Assembly: GCA_024278725.1 (NCBI GenBank)
Contig: JAJRSQ010000031.1
Coordinates: forward strand, 1 to 6,360
Length of the DNA: 6,360 nucleotides
Direction: 5' to 3'
Source of the DNA: Chloroflexota bacterium
GTDB taxonomy: Bacteria > Chloroflexota > Anaerolineae > 4572-78
Shown: one piece after another, positions 4,901-6,360 of the stretch
Layout of the letters: every line of letters begins with the position of its first letter
Numbering within the stretch: the stretch's first letter is position 1
Notes under the pieces: generated by a model
The model's input: only the letters and a program-made list of their open reading frames with translations
Told to the model about the DNA's origin: nothing
Database searches by the model: none
Made by a program: the position numbers and the translations under genes

Positions 4901-4923
4901 ATAGTCCTAGTAGTATAGTCCTA
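4901..4923. repeat. 9-bp direct repeat next to the polA stop codon
   Basis: ATAGTCCTA occurs at 4901-4909 and 4915-4923 (period 14 bp); the second copy directly abuts the polA stop codon at 4924-4926. GGAC (4896-4899) can also pair with GTCC (4904-4907). The function is unknown; the pairing is too short for a convincing terminator. Confidence 0.4.
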
Positions 4924-6360
4924 TTAAATCGCCGTTTCAGCCATCTCCAGCCAGTTTTTCCCACTTTCGACGTCCACTTTCAGCGGCACGGAGAGCGGGT
5001 AGGCGTTCACCATTTCCCGCCGAATGATGGGAACCAGCGCCGATATTTCATCTTCCGGCACTTCCAGCACCACTTCATCATGCACTTGCAGCAACATTTT
5101 CGCGTGCAGTGAGCTTTCCGCCAGTGTCCGGTACAGGTTTATCATGGCGATTTTCATGATGTCCGCCGCCGTGCCCTGAATGGGCATATTGATGGCTTCA
5201 CGCTCGGCGCGGGCTTTCTGCGGACCCGACAAATCCGCTATCCGCGAAAAATCGCGCCGCCGACCGAGCAGGGTTTCGGTGTAGCCCTGTTCGGCGGCTT
5301 GTTTTTTGGTCTCTTCAATATACCGTTTCACACCCGGATATTTTTCAAAATAGGTGTTGATGAAGGCTTGCGCTTCCTGCCGGCTCATCCCCGTGGATTG
5401 CGCCAGCCCGAACGCGCCCTGCCCGTATGCCAGTCCGAAGTTCACCGCTTTGGCGATGCGGCGCTGGTCTTTCGTCACCTCTGCCAGCGGCACGCCGAGC
5501 ACGGTGGCGGCGGTGGCGGCGTGGATGTCTTCATCATTGGCGAAGGCGGCTTTCAAGCCGGGGTCGTCTGCCATATGCGCCAAAATCCGCAATTCCACCT
5601 GTGAATAATCCGCCGAGACGAGCAGCCAGCCCGCCTGGGCGACGAATGCCCGCCGAATTTCCCGCCCCTGCGGCGAGCGAATCGGGATGTTTTGCAAATT
5701 CGGGTCGGTGCTGGAGAGCCGCCCGGTGCTGATTCCGATTTGGTTGTAGCTGGTATGCACCCGCCCCGTGTGCGGATTCACCAGTTTGGGGAGGGCGTCC
5801 ACATAGGTGCTTTGCAGTTTCTTCAGCGTGCGATGTTCCAAAATCAGGTCGATGATGGGATGTTTGCCCGCCAAATCTTCCAGCACCCCGGCGCGGGTGG
5901 AATAATGCCCGCTTTTGGTCTTTTTCAGTCCGGCGGCGGGGAGTTTCAGCTTGCCAAACAACACATCCGAAAGTTGTTGGGTGGAATTAATGTTGAACGG
6001 CACACCCGCCAATGCGTGAATCTCCGTTTCCAATTCGCCCAAACGCTGTGAAAATTGGCGGGAAATTTCTTTCAGCACCCCCACATCCACTTTGATGCCC
6101 GTCAGTTCCATTTCCTGCAACACGAAAATCAACGGCACTTCAATTTCATCAAAGATTTTTTGCAGTTTGGGGTTGGCGGCGAGCTTTTCAACCAGTGCGT
6201 CCGCCAGCCGCAGGGTCATATCCACGTCGGCGGCGGCGTAGGGGGTTGCTTTTTCGATGGGCACATCCGCCATGGTGATTTGGCTTTTGCCCGTGCCGAT
6301 GAGGGCTTTGATGGGCGTCATTTTGATGTTCAATTCACTGAGCGCCAAATCTTTCAGCCC
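4924..6360 (-). CDS. polA: DNA polymerase I, C-terminal part (5' end beyond window)
   Basis: Fills gaps during lagging-strand synthesis and excision repair. The frame stays open to the right edge (first visible residues GLKD), so the N-terminal 5'-nuclease domain and most of the 3'-5' exonuclease domain lie outside. About 478 residues are visible and are numbered here from that edge. PYAAADVDMTL (40-50) fits the YxxxD exonuclease motif III. The polymerase domain is complete: STGRLSSTDPNLQNIP (211-226), motif A DYSQVELR (251-258) with the first metal-binding Asp, motif B RRIAKAVNFGLAYG (300-313) and motif C QVHDE (425-429) with the second catalytic Asp. The residue corresponding to E. coli F762 is Phe, as in most Pol I enzymes. 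The protein ends shortly after KVDVESGKNWLE, the normal family end, so the 3' end is intact. It converges on the small membrane protein gene across the repeat-rich gap. Confidence 0.96.
   Translation of the reverse strand, partial: GLKDLALSELNIKMTPIKALIGTGKSQITMADVPIEKATPYAAADVDMTLRLADALVEKLAANPKLQKIFDEIEVPLIFVLQEMELTGIKVDVGVLKEISRQFSQRLGELETEIHALAGVPFNINSTQQLSDVLFGKLKLPAAGLKKTKSGHYSTRAGVLEDLAGKHPIIDLILEHRTLKKLQSTYVDALPKLVNPHTGRVHTSYNQIGISTGRLSSTDPNLQNIPIRSPQGREIRRAFVAQAGWLLVSADYSQVELRILAHMADDPGLKAAFANDEDIHAATAATVLGVPLAEVTKDQRRIAKAVNFGLAYGQGAFGLAQSTGMSRQEAQAFINTYFEKYPGVKRYIEETKKQAAEQGYTETLLGRRRDFSRIADLSGPQKARAEREAINMPIQGTAADIMKIAMINLYRTLAESSLHAKMLLQVHDEVVLEVPEDEISALVPIIRREMVNAYPLSVPLKVDVESGKNWLEMAETAI

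Larger units (their letters stand above)
4610..4923. other. Repeat-rich gap between convergent genes
   Basis: No gene is supported here. The minus-strand open frame at 4604-4813 is only the translation of the inverted-repeat element. The gap holds, from left to right, the 122-bp element (4634-4755), an AT-rich stretch (4755-4800), a tandem 10-mer (4806-4825), DnaA-box-like sites (4850-4881), a 14-bp palindrome (4875-4888) and a 9-bp direct repeat (4901-4923). No classical hairpin-plus-T-tract terminator was found for either flanking gene. Confidence 0.75.

Overview
The window looks like an ordinary chromosomal stretch from an environmental bacterium, most likely Chloroflexota (Anaerolineae-like). 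This rests on the style of the proteins (a divergent primary-type sigma factor, DUF4013 and DUF4126 membrane proteins, the PolA sequence) and on several kinds of short palindromic intergenic repeat. It is a judgement by eye, not a database result. Coding DNA is moderately GC-rich and the intergenic DNA is clearly more AT-rich.

Layout. Positions 1-453 hold no convincing gene. They contain a perfect 30-bp palindrome, a short stretch resembling an insertion-sequence end, and a good sigma70-type promoter that feeds a sigma factor gene (454-1392, +). This gene converges on an SDR-family L-threonine 3-dehydrogenase-like gene (1449-2471, -), and a strong hairpin with T-tracts on both sides (1403-1437) sits between them and can serve both. 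Two back-to-back promoters at 2548-2634 separate the dehydrogenase from a rightward pair of membrane-protein genes, DUF4013 (2678-3337) and DUF4126 (3355-3927), which are 17 bases apart and probably one operon. A 241-base gap with an interrupted inverted repeat follows, then a small membrane protein (4169-4609, +). The next gap, 4610-4923, is crowded. It has a 122-bp nested inverted-repeat element, a perfect tandem 10-mer, two DnaA-box-like 9-mers plus a weaker inverted one, and a 9-bp direct repeat abutting the last gene. The right end is the 3' two thirds or less of polA (4924 to beyond 6360, -), including the complete polymerase domain.

Function. The genes do not form one pathway: a transcription factor, an amino-acid catabolic enzyme, three uncharacterised membrane proteins and a replication/repair polymerase. 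I see no defence system, CRISPR array, tRNA, rRNA or intact mobile element. The least explained signals are non-coding: the DnaA-box/tandem-repeat cluster next to the polA 3' end, the 20-bp-spaced direct repeat across the sigma-gene promoter, and the different palindromic repeat family in each of three gaps.
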